In this document: positions 15,602 to 23,256 of the stretch, one piece after another
How the letters are laid out: the number at the start of each line of letters is the position of its first letter
Numbering within the stretch: position 1 is the stretch's first letter
NCBI GenBank assembly: GCA_003229935.1
Contig: QIGD01000002.1
Coordinates: forward strand, 1-49,150
Direction: 5' to 3'
Length of the DNA stretch: 49,150 nt
Source of the DNA: Methanobacteriota archaeon
Lineage (GTDB): Archaea; Hydrothermarchaeota; Hydrothermarchaeia; Hydrothermarchaeales; BMS3B
Program-made: the position numbers and the translations under genes
The notes under the pieces: model-generated
Told to the model about the DNA's origin: nothing
Database searches by the model: none
The model's input: only the letters and a program-made list of their open reading frames with translations

Positions 15602-16443
15602 CTTTCTACACCTGGCATATAAAATATTTTTTGATACTGTATCACTTTAAGCACTATCAATATTATCAGGGAGATAATAATAAGCACTGCAGATAATCCT
15701 ACTGCACCTTTCATACCTGTCGATACAAACTGGTTATATACTTCGATACCTGCAATCTGGTGATACGTGGGTATTACGTACGGGGCAACAATCATGATAG
15801 CTGCCACTTCACTCATTGCACGACCCCAGCTTAATATACCGCCAGTAAGTATGCTTCTTGAGATTTGAGGAATGATAATCATTCTTACTACCTGCCATTG
15901 CGATGCACCGAGTGTTCTGGCAACAAGCTCAATTCTTGGATGTACGCTCTTTATCGCTTCTTCCATGGTCTTTATTGCATACGTGCCACTTACGAACATA
16001 TATGCCATCACTATTGCAAGCATGCTGTAGCCAAATGATAATCCGAAACGACTCAATAGCGGTCCAGCAGGTTCACTCTTCGCAAATACTAATAATAGTG
16101 CAATTCCTACAACAGTGTGTGGAATCATTATGGGTAACTCCACAATAGCGTCTATCATTTTCTTGCCTATAAACTGGTACCTTGCAAGAATATATGCAAG
16201 TGGAAAACCGAATATTACCACTATTACTGTAGACACTGTAGCAGCTAATAAAGTAATCTTAATCCCTTCAAGATTTACAGGAGAAAGAAATTGAGAAAGT
16301 AAATATCTCGGTGAGTCATATAATAACAATCTTAGAATTGGTACTATGAAAAACAGTATAAAGAGAATGGATGTGGTCCAAACAATAATATTAAATGATA
16401 TGCTTCCTGATATAGTTTTAGGTGTCTTTTTATTACTATGCAT
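15598..16443 (-). CDS. wtpB: Tungstate/molybdate ABC transporter permease
   Basis: Encodes 281 residues with about six membrane segments. The binding-protein-dependent transport motif that docks the ATPase is visible as LVARTLGASQWQVVRMIIIPQ (EAA-type loop, near residues 170-190). FGFPLAYILARYQF and LPIMIPHTVVGIALLLVF are typical of the CysT/ModB family. A TATA-like TTTAAGTATAG lies about 25 nt before the ATG, so the transcript may be leaderless. Confidence 0.9.
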   Translation of the reverse strand: MHSNKKTPKTISGSISFNIIVWTTSILFILFFIVPILRLLLYDSPRYLLSQFLSPVNLEGIKITLLAATVSTVIVVIFGFPLAYILARYQFIGKKMIDAIVELPIMIPHTVVGIALLLVFAKSEPAGPLLSRFGLSFGYSMLAIVMAYMFVSGTYAIKTMEEAIKSVHPRIELVARTLGASQWQVVRMIIIPQISRSILTGGILSWGRAMSEVAAIMIVAPYVIPTYHQIAGIEVYNQFVSTGMKGAVGLSAVLIIISLIILIVLKVIQYQKIFYMPGVER

Positions 16444-16534
16444 ATTGATATGTTGTACAATTTCTATACTTAAACTTTCGTCTTTTACAAGGATATGTAA
16501 ACCATTTTGGTTACATAGAAGTGAAAATTCATAA

Positions 16535-16721
16535 ACTTTAGATATACAATGTATTAGAACCTCGCTTACATCAGACTGTATGAAAACAACAAATTTTATG
16601 AATTTCCTATACCATTTCTTGATTACATGGGCAGATTTGGTTCATTTTTATGTGAACATGAGTTTTTACACCATATGACGTAGCGTAGAACCACACGACT
16701 TTAGTCGTGGGAGTATGTCAG
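16535..16721. repeat. Solo family A right-end hairpin without MITE, plus AT-rich spacer
   Basis: No gene is seen from 16535 to 16680. At 16691-16711 CCACACGACTTTAGTCGTGGG forms the hairpin, followed by GAGTATGTCAG to 16721. This is the empty version of the site that carries a MITE at 9988, 20972 and 29206, so it shows the pre-insertion sequence with a single TTTA in the loop. The remains of an ABC ATPase begin directly after it. Confidence 0.75.
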
Positions 16722-17237
16722 CATTATTCTTGCAACACACAAGCAGGAAGAGACATTTAGCGTGAGTGGTAGAATAGCTGTGTTCAATGAGGGTAATCTG
16801 GAGCAGGTTTCAGGGGTTGAAGAAATCTTCCATTTTTCAGAGATAAAATTTGCTGCAGAGTTCACAGGTATGTGCAACATTTTCTATGGTAAAGTTAAGG
16901 GTAAAGAGAGCAGGGAAACAATAGTTGAAGTGGTGGGAGAGTCTTTATCTTTACCCTTTGAAGTCTCAGGCTCCGAAGTGTCTTTGGAATAAGGCCAGAG
17001 GAGGTTATGTTTCTGAGATAGGATGTACCGGTAAATACAATCCACAGAAATATATTTAATGGAATAATTATAGACATTAACCCAAAAAACAGTGCTCTAA
17101 AAAGATTCACTCTGGACACAGAAAAAATTAGAGTTTTAGCGGACCTGCCAAATCATGCTATTGAAAAAATGCAGTTCAGAAAGGGAAAGAAGGTTATGTT
17201 TTCGCTCAAGCTTTCCTCAATCAGGAGATTAATTTGA
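16722..17237 (+). pseudogene. C-terminal remnant of a tungstate/molybdate-type ABC ATPase
   Basis: The reading resumes in the middle of an ATPase: IILATHKQEETF (H-loop region, before the first available GTG), DRIAVF-like GRIAVFNEGNLEQV, then EEIFHFSEIKFAAEFTG. The frame breaks near 16990. The rest of the regulatory domain (IRPEEVMF, then VPVNTIHRNIFNGII and KGKKVMFSLKLSSI) is readable in another frame up to the TGA at 17235-17237. Walker A, Q-loop, signature and Walker B are missing, cut off exactly at the IS605-type right end. Its stop overlaps the tfx start, so it was once the upstream gene of a tfx operon. Confidence 0.8.
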
Positions 17238-17638
17238 TGGAAGACTATGGATTTCTAACTAAACGTCAGATGGAAGTTCTCGGGTTCAGAGCTCAGGGCT
17301 ACAGTCAGGGAGAGATTGCCAAGCTTCTAGGTACAAGCAGGGAGAATATAACAATAATAGATAAGAGAGCAAGAGAAAAAGTTAAGAAGGCAAGGACTAC
17401 TATAAAAATATTTGAAAGCCTTGAACCTGTCGAGATAACTATACCGATTTCTATAAATCTTTTCAGTGCGCCTCAGGTTATTTTTCATGCGGCAGACAGA
17501 CATGAGATTAGAGTAAGGTATAATTCCACAACAGTTATAGGGATACTGAGAAGGAAAGCTGGAAATTGTATCGTAGGCAATTCAGTTGTGGAGCCTATAA
17601 AAATAAAAATCCTTAGAAGTGGTCATATTGTCGTTTAG
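17237..17638 (+). CDS. Tfx-family DNA-binding regulator
   Basis: Encodes 133 residues. The N-terminal helix-turn-helix reads LTKRQMEVLGFRAQGYSQGEIAKLLGTSRENI, like the Tfx family and sigma-70 region 4-type domains. The C-terminal half (VEITIPISINLFSAPQVIFHAADRHEIRV) is the family's own domain. Tfx in Methanothermobacter binds near the promoter of the molybdenum formylmethanofuran dehydrogenase operon. Here it lies beside tungstate/molybdate uptake genes, consistent with metal-linked regulation. The ATG overlaps the TGA of the dead ATPase frame (TGATG), so it may now lack its original promoter. Confidence 0.85.
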   Translation: MEDYGFLTKRQMEVLGFRAQGYSQGEIAKLLGTSRENITIIDKRAREKVKKARTTIKIFESLEPVEITIPISINLFSAPQVIFHAADRHEIRVRYNSTTVIGILRRKAGNCIVGNSVVEPIKIKILRSGHIVV

Positions 17639-17671
17639 ACCAGAGTATCTCTATAATATCCTTCAATATCT

Positions 17672-17788
17672 CTATAGCAGACTTGTTTTGCAGGCTGGAT
17701 GTTCTTTTAAGATATGCTCTGCCAGTTCTTCTCCAGAGTTAAACTCCTTACTGCATATATGACACTTAAATTCGTATTTTTCTGTCAT
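17672..17788 (-). CDS. 38-residue C2H2 zinc-finger protein
   Basis: A very short gene encoding MTEKYEFKCHICSKEF followed by about 20 more residues. It contains one complete C2H2 finger: C9, C12, then after 12 residues H25 and H30, with the conserved aromatic (F16) and leucine (L22) of the classical fold. It lies 2 nt downstream of the alpha-NAC stop and is likely co-transcribed with it. Single-finger proteins of this size are known in archaea, with mostly unknown roles. Confidence 0.7.
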   Translation of the reverse strand: MTEKYEFKCHICSKEFNSGEELAEHILKEHPACKTSLL

Positions 17789-17790
17789 AT

Positions 17791-18117
17791 TCAACCCTGG
17801 AGCTTTATTATAGCTTCGGCAAGATCTCCGTTGCTCTCTTCAAGAGCTTTTTTTGCCTCTTCTGGAGTTACATTAGTCTGCTCTGCAACAAGCTTTATAT
17901 CATCTTCAGAAATAGAGCTTCTTACTGTTTCCTTGCCAATAATCTGGTAGGTTGTCTGACCCATGGCTTTAACAACACTCACCTGAGGGTCTGAAATAAC
18001 TATCTCACTGTCTTCAAGCTTTATTATTACCTCTTTAACATCAATTTCTTCCATTTCCATTCCCATCTGTTTCATCATCTTTTTCATTTGCTTGGGATTT
18101 ACTTTTCCTGGAAACAT
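17791..18117 (-). CDS. nac: Nascent polypeptide-associated complex protein (alpha-NAC)
   Basis: Encodes 108 residues. Archaeal NAC binds at the ribosomal exit tunnel as a homodimer. Residues of about 1-20 are Met- and Lys-rich (NPKQMKKMMKQMGMEMEE). The NAC domain follows (IVISDPQVSVVKAMGQTTYQIIG), and the C-terminal UBA domain reads DIKLVAEQTNVTPEEAKKALEESNGDLAEAI. Length and domain order match the family. The TusA gene lies upstream on the same strand. Confidence 0.95.
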   Translation of the reverse strand: MFPGKVNPKQMKKMMKQMGMEMEEIDVKEVIIKLEDSEIVISDPQVSVVKAMGQTTYQIIGKETVRSSISEDDIKLVAEQTNVTPEEAKKALEESNGDLAEAIIKLQG

Positions 18118-18164
18118 AATCTCACCAAAACAATTTCAGACGCTACCCTTAAAAACATTCCGCT

Positions 18165-18425
18165 TCATTTCTTTCTGAAATATAACTTAAAAGTTCCCTG
18201 CTCTTTTATATATCCAAGGAGAATACATTCTGTATTCTGCAGAATTCTTGGTACAGTTTCTGCAGAAGCTGGATTTGTCAATATTACCTCTGCTACCTCA
18301 CCTGATTTCAGGTGAATAGCAGCTTTCTTAACTTCAAGCTGGGGTCTTGGACAGACCATGCCAGAGCAGTCAACAACAGTATCAACTGTTATTCTACCTA
18401 CTTTTGGGATTTCAACTTCACTCAT
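18165..18425 (-). CDS. TusA/SirA-family sulfur carrier
   Basis: Encodes 86 residues. The family motif CPxP is present in VDCSGMVCPRPQLEVKK (Cys at about residue 25 within CPRP, with a further upstream Cys as in some archaeal members). The strand ILTNPASAETVPRIL follows. TusA proteins carry sulfur as a persulfide on the CPxP cysteine. In Dsr-containing organisms they often act in sulfur transfer linked to sulfite or sulfur metabolism. It is 8 kb from dsrAB, so a link is only suggestive. Confidence 0.9.
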   Translation of the reverse strand: MSEVEIPKVGRITVDTVVDCSGMVCPRPQLEVKKAAIHLKSGEVAEVILTNPASAETVPRILQNTECILLGYIKEQGTFKLYFRKK

Positions 18426-18527
18426 TTTCCATCCTCCTTGGTTTTTACATAGAATTTTAACCTCAATATTCTATGTTTTAGATGCTGAAACAAAAAGATA
18501 TTTATATTAAAAACCTGATGTAGGCTT

Positions 18528-19211
18528 ATGGATAGAGCAGCTACTGGTGTGAGAGGTCTCGATGATGTGCTTCATGGAGGATTTCCTTTTCCCAGTGTTG
18601 TTCTTATAGCTGGTGAACCTGGAGCTGGTAAGACTACCCTCTGCATGCAGACTCTCTTTGAAGGTGCAAGACGCGGTGAATCAGGACTTTATATAACAGC
18701 CATCTCAGAACCTGTTGACCAAATTCATAGATATATGGCAGGCTACAGGTTTTATGACCGCTCTCTTGTGGAAGAAGGTCTGATAAAGTTTCTGGATATA
18801 TCATCACTGCTGCTCAAAGAGGAGCATGAGGGAGGTGGAGCTAAGGCTGCCCTGGATTTTGCTATGGATTTTATAAGGAAGAGTGGGGCCAGAAGAGTGG
18901 TAATAGATAGTATAACTCCTTTTTCCTTTACATTTGCGGAACCTAGAGGTTACAGGAGATTCCTCCATGAACTTTTTATTATGCTAAAAGCCATGGAAAC
19001 CTTAACACTTCTTGTTGCAGAATTCTCTCCTGATGAAACCACCAATCCAGAGAATTACATGGCTGATGGCGTTATATTTCTGTACCTCCAGAAAACGGAG
19101 GTGGTGGATATTTTTAAGCCTGCAATCCAGATAAGGAAGATGAAGGGAACAGAGCATACAAAGGATATTCTTCGCCTGGGTTTTACAAGAGAAGGTCTAA
19201 GGATACTGTAG
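18528..19211 (+). CDS. KaiC/RadA-like ATPase, single domain
   Basis: Encodes 227 residues of the RecA-like superfamily. It has TGVRGLDDVLHGGFP, Walker A GEPGAGKTT near residue 29 and Walker B VVIDSITPF near 125. A TLLVAEFSPDE segment follows near the end. It lacks a second KaiC domain and the RadA DNA-binding N-terminus. Such stand-alone archaeal KaiC-like proteins are common and of unclear, probably regulatory, function. The next gene (mptE) begins 2 nt after its TAG. Confidence 0.85.
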   Translation: MDRAATGVRGLDDVLHGGFPFPSVVLIAGEPGAGKTTLCMQTLFEGARRGESGLYITAISEPVDQIHRYMAGYRFYDRSLVEEGLIKFLDISSLLLKEEHEGGGAKAALDFAMDFIRKSGARRVVIDSITPFSFTFAEPRGYRRFLHELFIMLKAMETLTLLVAEFSPDETTNPENYMADGVIFLYLQKTEVVDIFKPAIQIRKMKGTEHTKDILRLGFTREGLRIL

Positions 19212-19213
19212 CC

Positions 19214-19885
19214 ATGGAATATGAAGAATGGAGAAAATTTTACATAAAAATTCTTAAAGATTTCGGATTTTCAGAAGAGGAGGATTTGAAGGCAGGTATA
19301 TTATTGAAAAATTTTCTTGAAAGTCAGCAGAGAAGTGGCTGTAAAGAACTCGAGAAGTTAATAAAAAGTAAAAGAGTGAATATCTTCGGTGCAGGGATTG
19401 GTCTGGAGAGACTGAAAGAGATTCCAGAAGGAACAAATATAGCATGTGATGGTGCAACAACTTTCCTAATGGAGAGAGGGATAAAGCCTGAAATAATTGT
19501 GACTGATCTTGACGGTAAAGTTGAAGACCAGATTGAAGCATCTGAAAATGGAAGTCTGGTTGTAATTCATGCTCATGGTGATAATATTTCTTCACTGAAG
19601 AAATTTTTGCCAAGATTTAGGAAGGTAATTCCAACCATGCAAGCTGAACCGGTGGAGGGAGTTTATAACTTTGGAGGATTTACAGATGGTGATAGGGCAG
19701 TGGCTCTTGCATGCCATTTCGGAGCCGGAGAGATTATGTTATATGGCTTTGATTTTAAGGGAGCTATAGGAAGATATTCTTTTACATTAGATATTAAAAA
19801 GAAAAGAAAGAAACTTTTATGGGCTGAAAGAATAATAGGTTATCTTGTTAATAATGGAGAAAAAATAAGGTGGTATGATGGTTGA
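19214..19885 (+). CDS. mptE: 6-hydroxymethyl-7,8-dihydropterin pyrophosphokinase, MptE-type (DUF115)
   Basis: Encodes 223 residues. The family transfers pyrophosphate to hydroxymethyl-dihydropterin in archaeal folate or methanopterin synthesis. Visible are the GAGIGLERL loop, ACDGATTFLMERGIKPEIIVTDLDG (the acidic metal/nucleotide site), VVIHAHGDN, and NFGGFTDGDRAVALACHFGA, matching the DUF115 family. It overlaps the guaA amidotransferase gene downstream by 8 nt. Its presence argues for a methanopterin-using C1 pathway. Confidence 0.9.
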   Translation: MEYEEWRKFYIKILKDFGFSEEEDLKAGILLKNFLESQQRSGCKELEKLIKSKRVNIFGAGIGLERLKEIPEGTNIACDGATTFLMERGIKPEIIVTDLDGKVEDQIEASENGSLVVIHAHGDNISSLKKFLPRFRKVIPTMQAEPVEGVYNFGGFTDGDRAVALACHFGAGEIMLYGFDFKGAIGRYSFTLDIKKKRKKLLWAERIIGYLVNNGEKIRWYDG

Positions 19886-20447
19886 TTACATTGTCATAGC
19901 TAACAGAGGGCAGTACAATCATAGAATTTACAGGAGAGTGAAGTATCTGGGTGAAGATGTTAAAATGGTACAGAACACCATTACACCTGAGGATATCGAG
20001 AAGGAAGAACCGGAGGGTATAATCATTGGTGGTGGCCCATACCTTGATGAAGTTGGTAATACTCCTGAAATATTAAAAAAATTTTATAAAGAAGTTCCGA
20101 TTCTGGGTATATGTCTGGGCCTGCAGTTCATTGTAAAAGAATTTGGAGGAACTATTAAAGAGGCTGATGTCGGCGAGTATGCAGAGGCTGAAATTATTGT
20201 AGACGAGGAAAATGAAATCCTTAAAGGTTTATCTCCCGGTTTTAAAGCCTGGGTGTCCCACATGGATGAAGTAAAGAGACTTCCAGAAAATTTTAGACCT
20301 CTTGCTCATTCAGCCACATGTGAAATTGAAGCTGCAGCTCATAATAAGTACCCTGTTTATGGAGTGCAGTTCCATCCTGAAGTCGAGCATACACCCAGAG
20401 GTGAGGAAATATTTAAAAATTTCATTGAACTATGTAAAAGAATTTAA
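19878..20447 (+). CDS. guaAA: GMP synthase glutamine amidotransferase subunit
   Basis: Encodes 189 residues. It hydrolyses glutamine and passes ammonia to the separate archaeal ATP-pyrophosphatase subunit, which makes GMP from XMP. The triad is visible: nucleophile Cys in GICLGLQFI near residue 77, then His and Glu in VQFHPEVEHTP near 165. The oxyanion loop GGGPY precedes. The second of two adjacent ATGs is chosen because AAGGTGG lies 5 nt before it. It overlaps mptE. The synthetase subunit is not in the window. Confidence 0.93.
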   Translation: MVDYIVIANRGQYNHRIYRRVKYLGEDVKMVQNTITPEDIEKEEPEGIIIGGGPYLDEVGNTPEILKKFYKEVPILGICLGLQFIVKEFGGTIKEADVGEYAEAEIIVDEENEILKGLSPGFKAWVSHMDEVKRLPENFRPLAHSATCEIEAAAHNKYPVYGVQFHPEVEHTPRGEEIFKNFIELCKRI

Positions 20448-20511
20448 ATATAATTGTAATATACTTCAGATAAATGGTTAAAAATACCGGAAGTTTAAAA
20501 TATTTTTAAAC

Positions 20512-21101
20512 AAAGTTACGATATCGTGAGCGGGAAAGCCCCCTATCTTTTTTCCCTAGTTGTGGGATGAAAGCGAACCATAGTTAATTGTTAGCGAAAT
20601 ACTAGTATATAAGTGCCACCCACATATCTTAAGTCATTCAGGTATTCCATGAACAGTTGGTCGTTCTATCAGCTTCGACAGATGATAGAATACAAGGCTA
20701 AACTGCTCGGAATACTTATTATTGTCTATATTGATTCACAATATACCAGTTAAGAATGTTCAAGATGTGGACTGATAGGCAGCAAGAATGGCAAAGTGTT
20801 TAAGTGTCCCCATTGTGGTCACGATGCTGACGTAAATGCTACGTTCAATATAGCATTGCGTCAAGGCATAGGTCAATCTGTTGCAGACAGAGATGTAACA
20901 GAAGGGAACATTGATATCCCTAAATAGGTAACTCTATGGACGATGGAGACCTTAGAACCCCACGAACTTTAGAGGCTGTTCCGTAATCAAAAATACTACA
21001 ACAAATAAGCTAAATTTATCCTTTATTGTCTAAAATAAGCAGTCTTTCTATTACTTAGAGTAATTGTCGGACAGCCTCTTTAGTCGTGGGAGTATGTCAG
21101 T
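20512..21101 (+). mobile_element. Decayed IS605/IS1341-type element (family A) with MITE copy 3
   Basis: The left end is GTTACGATATCGTGAGCGGG with a hairpin (about 20518-20570). The middle holds the tnpB remnant. The right end reads CTTAGAACCCCACGAACTTTA, a 107-bp MITE (20972-21078, inverted relative to the other copies), then TTTAGTCGTGGG and AGTATGTCAG ending at 21101. The MITE is flanked by TTTA on each side. No tnpA is present. Confidence 0.8.
20631..20927 (+). pseudogene. tnpB: TnpB C-terminal remnant
   Basis: About 98 codons cover the RuvC-III and zinc-finger end of a TnpB nuclease: WSFYQLRQMIEYKAKL, then CSRCG and CPHCGHDADVNATFNIALR. One in-frame TAA interrupts it at about codon 44 (where a glutamine is usual, giving YTSQECSRCG). 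The N-terminal three quarters are missing. The remaining cysteines of the zinc finger and the DADVNA motif with its RuvC aspartate are intact. It is dead as a nuclease. Confidence 0.85.
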
Positions 21102-21629
21102 TCTCAATAAGCCTATACGCAGGGAAGATGCTTTAGAAATATTGACTTGGTCAATAGCCATGTTTGAAAGCATTATAAAATACCTCAATGGCAGTTCACC
21201 CAGCATCAACATGCCAGAGAAAGCTGGACGTGAACCTTCAGAACCTCCTTCATCTGAAGAAAGAGAAGCCAGTTGGATAGGGGCACAATATTGGAAAAGT
21301 TCAATATGAACGAGCCTGATGAAGATTTTGCAGAACAGTTTCTGGAAGAATATAAAGCAAACGGAACTATTTAAAAGGCAGAATTTGAGGCTGCACTGTT
21401 CACAATAAGGTCTGAGCTCATCAAAATAGTCGATGAAAAAAAGGCGAGAAAGATTACACAGAATAAAGTTGATGTCCTTAGGATAAATATTGAGAAGGCA
21501 GGTTTTAATGATTTAGAAGAACTTATGAATATAACCTTCAGTGATTTATTTAAAACCATGCTTTGGGATGCAAAAGCAAGAAGAGCAGAAAAAGCTTTGA
21601 AAGGTAATATAATGGATATAATCAGATAA
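21101..21629 (+). pseudogene. Truncated, frameshifted gene of unknown function
   Basis: Coding-like sequence begins exactly at the right end of the family A element. A first frame (to 21309) reads NKPIRREDALEILTWSIAMF, then a Pro/Ser/Glu-rich stretch. A second frame continues from about 21290 with LEKFNMNEPDEDFAEQFLEEY, meets a TAA at 21372 and then runs on (IRSELIKIVDEKKARKI) to the TAA at 21627. It is a charged, helical protein with no recognised family. One frameshift, one stop and a missing 5' part mark it as a pseudogene. The last 85 codons might still be a small gene. Confidence 0.5.
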
Positions 21630-21639
21630 GAATTATAGT

Positions 21640-22821
21640 CTATCTAGTTTTGTCAATTAAGATATTTGTGAGTTCCCATCCTTTTATTTTATGATATCTG
21701 CCTTTATCAGCATCCTTCTCTGAGAAAGCTTTCATTTCATCTCTGTTATTACCCAAGCCATATACTGCAAAGGGCACTGCATCAGCAGTATGAGTTCTTA
21801 CTTCAATTGGTGTTGGGTGATCAGTTACCACAGCTATTCTGAAATTCTCAAGATTATCAAGAAGTCTTCCTATAATCTCTTTATCTATAGCTTCAATAGC
21901 CTTTATTTTCATCTCAAGGTTACCTTCATGTCCAGCCTCGTCAGGCGATTCAATATGAATATAACAGTAATCTACCTCTTCAATAATTTTTAGAGCATAA
22001 TCTGCCTTATTTCCATAGTTTGTGTCATAGTAACCTGTAGCACCTGGTACAGATATAGCTCTCAATCCTGTATAAATCCCAAGTCCCTTGATTAAATCAA
22101 CTGCTGAGATTACAGCACCCCTGAGGCTGTAGACTTCTTTAAAATCTGGAATTTCGGGTTTTTTTCCCTGTCCCCAGAGCCATATCATATTGGCAGGATT
22201 ATGTCCAGCTGCCACTCTTTTTCTGTTAACTTCAGATTTTTCAAGGATGTTTTTCGAGTCGAGCATGATTTTATTCAGAAGCTCGGCACTCTCTCCATCC
22301 TTTATTAAATTCCTATCAATTCTCTCTCCAGTTATATCATGAGGAGGAACAGCTTTAACATCTGCGCCACAGGAACATATGAAGAGGTTTCTATAACTCA
22401 CTCCAGCATGGAATTTTCCATGTGTAGTGAGTCTGCTGGTGTTTAACAACCCTATTAACTGCTTTCCCTCCTGGCCTGAGATATGTCCAGCTGTAAAATC
22501 CTCAATTCTGCCGTTATGCTCGGTTATAAAGTTACATCTGAAGGCAATTTCTCCTCTGCCAAGAGGAACTCCAGCACTGGCTGCTTCGAGTGGGCCTCTG
22601 CCTGTATAATATCTTTCAGGATTATAACCAAGAAGTGATAGATTTGCAACGCCACTCCCTCTGGGCATGCCATTAGGAATTGTGACAAGTTTTCCACCTT
22701 TACCTTTACTGGCGATAAAATCCATATTTGGCGTGGAAGCAACTTCTAGAGGAGTTTTACCCTCCAGAACTTTCAGAGGATAATCTGCCATACCATCGCC
22801 AACAACCACGACATACTTCAT
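21640..22821 (-). CDS. apgM: 2,3-bisphosphoglycerate-independent phosphoglycerate mutase, archaeal type
   Basis: Encodes 393 residues. It interconverts 3- and 2-phosphoglycerate in glycolysis/gluconeogenesis. It belongs to the alkaline-phosphatase superfamily: metal site VVVGDGMADYP at the start, GVANLSLLGYNP with the catalytic Ser in GSGVANLS, GRGPLEAA, HIESPDEAGHEG and AVVTDHPTP with metal-binding Asp/His. The start at MKYVVV (22821) is chosen because the family begins there. The upstream codons belong to the family B element end, whose hairpin lies only about 15 nt away. Confidence 0.93.
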   Translation of the reverse strand: MKYVVVVGDGMADYPLKVLEGKTPLEVASTPNMDFIASKGKGGKLVTIPNGMPRGSGVANLSLLGYNPERYYTGRGPLEAASAGVPLGRGEIAFRCNFITEHNGRIEDFTAGHISGQEGKQLIGLLNTSRLTTHGKFHAGVSYRNLFICSCGADVKAVPPHDITGERIDRNLIKDGESAELLNKIMLDSKNILEKSEVNRKRVAAGHNPANMIWLWGQGKKPEIPDFKEVYSLRGAVISAVDLIKGLGIYTGLRAISVPGATGYYDTNYGNKADYALKIIEEVDYCYIHIESPDEAGHEGNLEMKIKAIEAIDKEIIGRLLDNLENFRIAVVTDHPTPIEVRTHTADAVPFAVYGLGNNRDEMKAFSEKDADKGRYHKIKGWELTNILIDKTR

Positions 22822-22837
22822 AATAATCTGGGCAAGG

Positions 22838-23255
22838 AGACCACCCATTTCAATGGGTGGAGGAATGCCCTACCTCACATATTTTAAAATTTGTATAAGA
22901 ATAATAATTTTTAATCCAATCTAAACCAGTAGGTATTTTAACCTGCTCAGTGTTCCTAACACTACTATCAGGTATTGGTTTTTTATGCATGTTTAACGCA
23001 GGAACTCTCAAGTTCTGCCTACACTTGCCAGAGCGTATGTCCTCTTCGGAGCTGTTATTGGCCAGTACTTTGTAGGGTACACTGAGAGTTTCCTCTCTGT
23101 TTAATGCTCCATTTACAGAGCAGGGGACTTGAGGAGCATCCCCCGATGTGTTCTCGAACTCTACCAATAACTGCATTCTTAAATACCTCCTAATCAACCT
23201 GCTACCCATATCTCTCACAAGACAAGCCACCCATTTTAATGGGTGGTGATTGGCA
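22838..23255 (-). mobile_element. Family B IS605-like element, copy 2
   Basis: On the minus strand the left end is CAATCACCACCCATTAAAATGGGTGG then CTTGTCTTGTGAGAG. Next come AGGAGG and the reading frame, and the right end is GTAGGGCATTCCTCCACCCATTGAAATGGGTGG. Both ends are near-perfect hairpins. It lies between apgM and thrC and is co-oriented with both. No transposase is present. Copy 1 is at 4973 and a fused-ends derivative is at 25346. Confidence 0.7.
22850..23176 (-). CDS. Element-borne conserved ORF (family B), copy 2
   Basis: Encodes 108 residues starting MQLLVEFENTSG. It has an AGGAGG site before the ATG, as in copy 1. It is homologous to the frame at 5058 over about 90 residues, with shared PCSV, LNREE/LNREK, VLA.NSS.ED, NLRV/DLRV, PDS and EQVKIP.GLDWI. 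After that block the two differ. No known domain is recognised. The frame ends in the right-end hairpin. It may encode a small protein carried by the element, or be the vestigial tail of a transposase-associated gene overlapping a structured RNA. Confidence 0.5.
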   Translation of the reverse strand: MQLLVEFENTSGDAPQVPCSVNGALNREETLSVPYKVLANNSSEEDIRSGKCRQNLRVPALNMHKKPIPDSSVRNTEQVKIPTGLDWIKNYYSYTNFKICEVGHSSTH

Positions 23256-23256
23256 T

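Noticed and set aside
16762..16992. Short stand-alone gene starting at 16762
   Set aside because: Coding similarity to an ABC ATPase begins upstream of that GTG and continues past its stop in another frame, so it is part of a pseudogene.
20950..21000. Rho-independent-type terminator after the tnpB relic
   Set aside because: The inverted repeat there is the MITE terminal repeat inside the element's right-end hairpin, repeated at other loci, not a gene-specific terminator.
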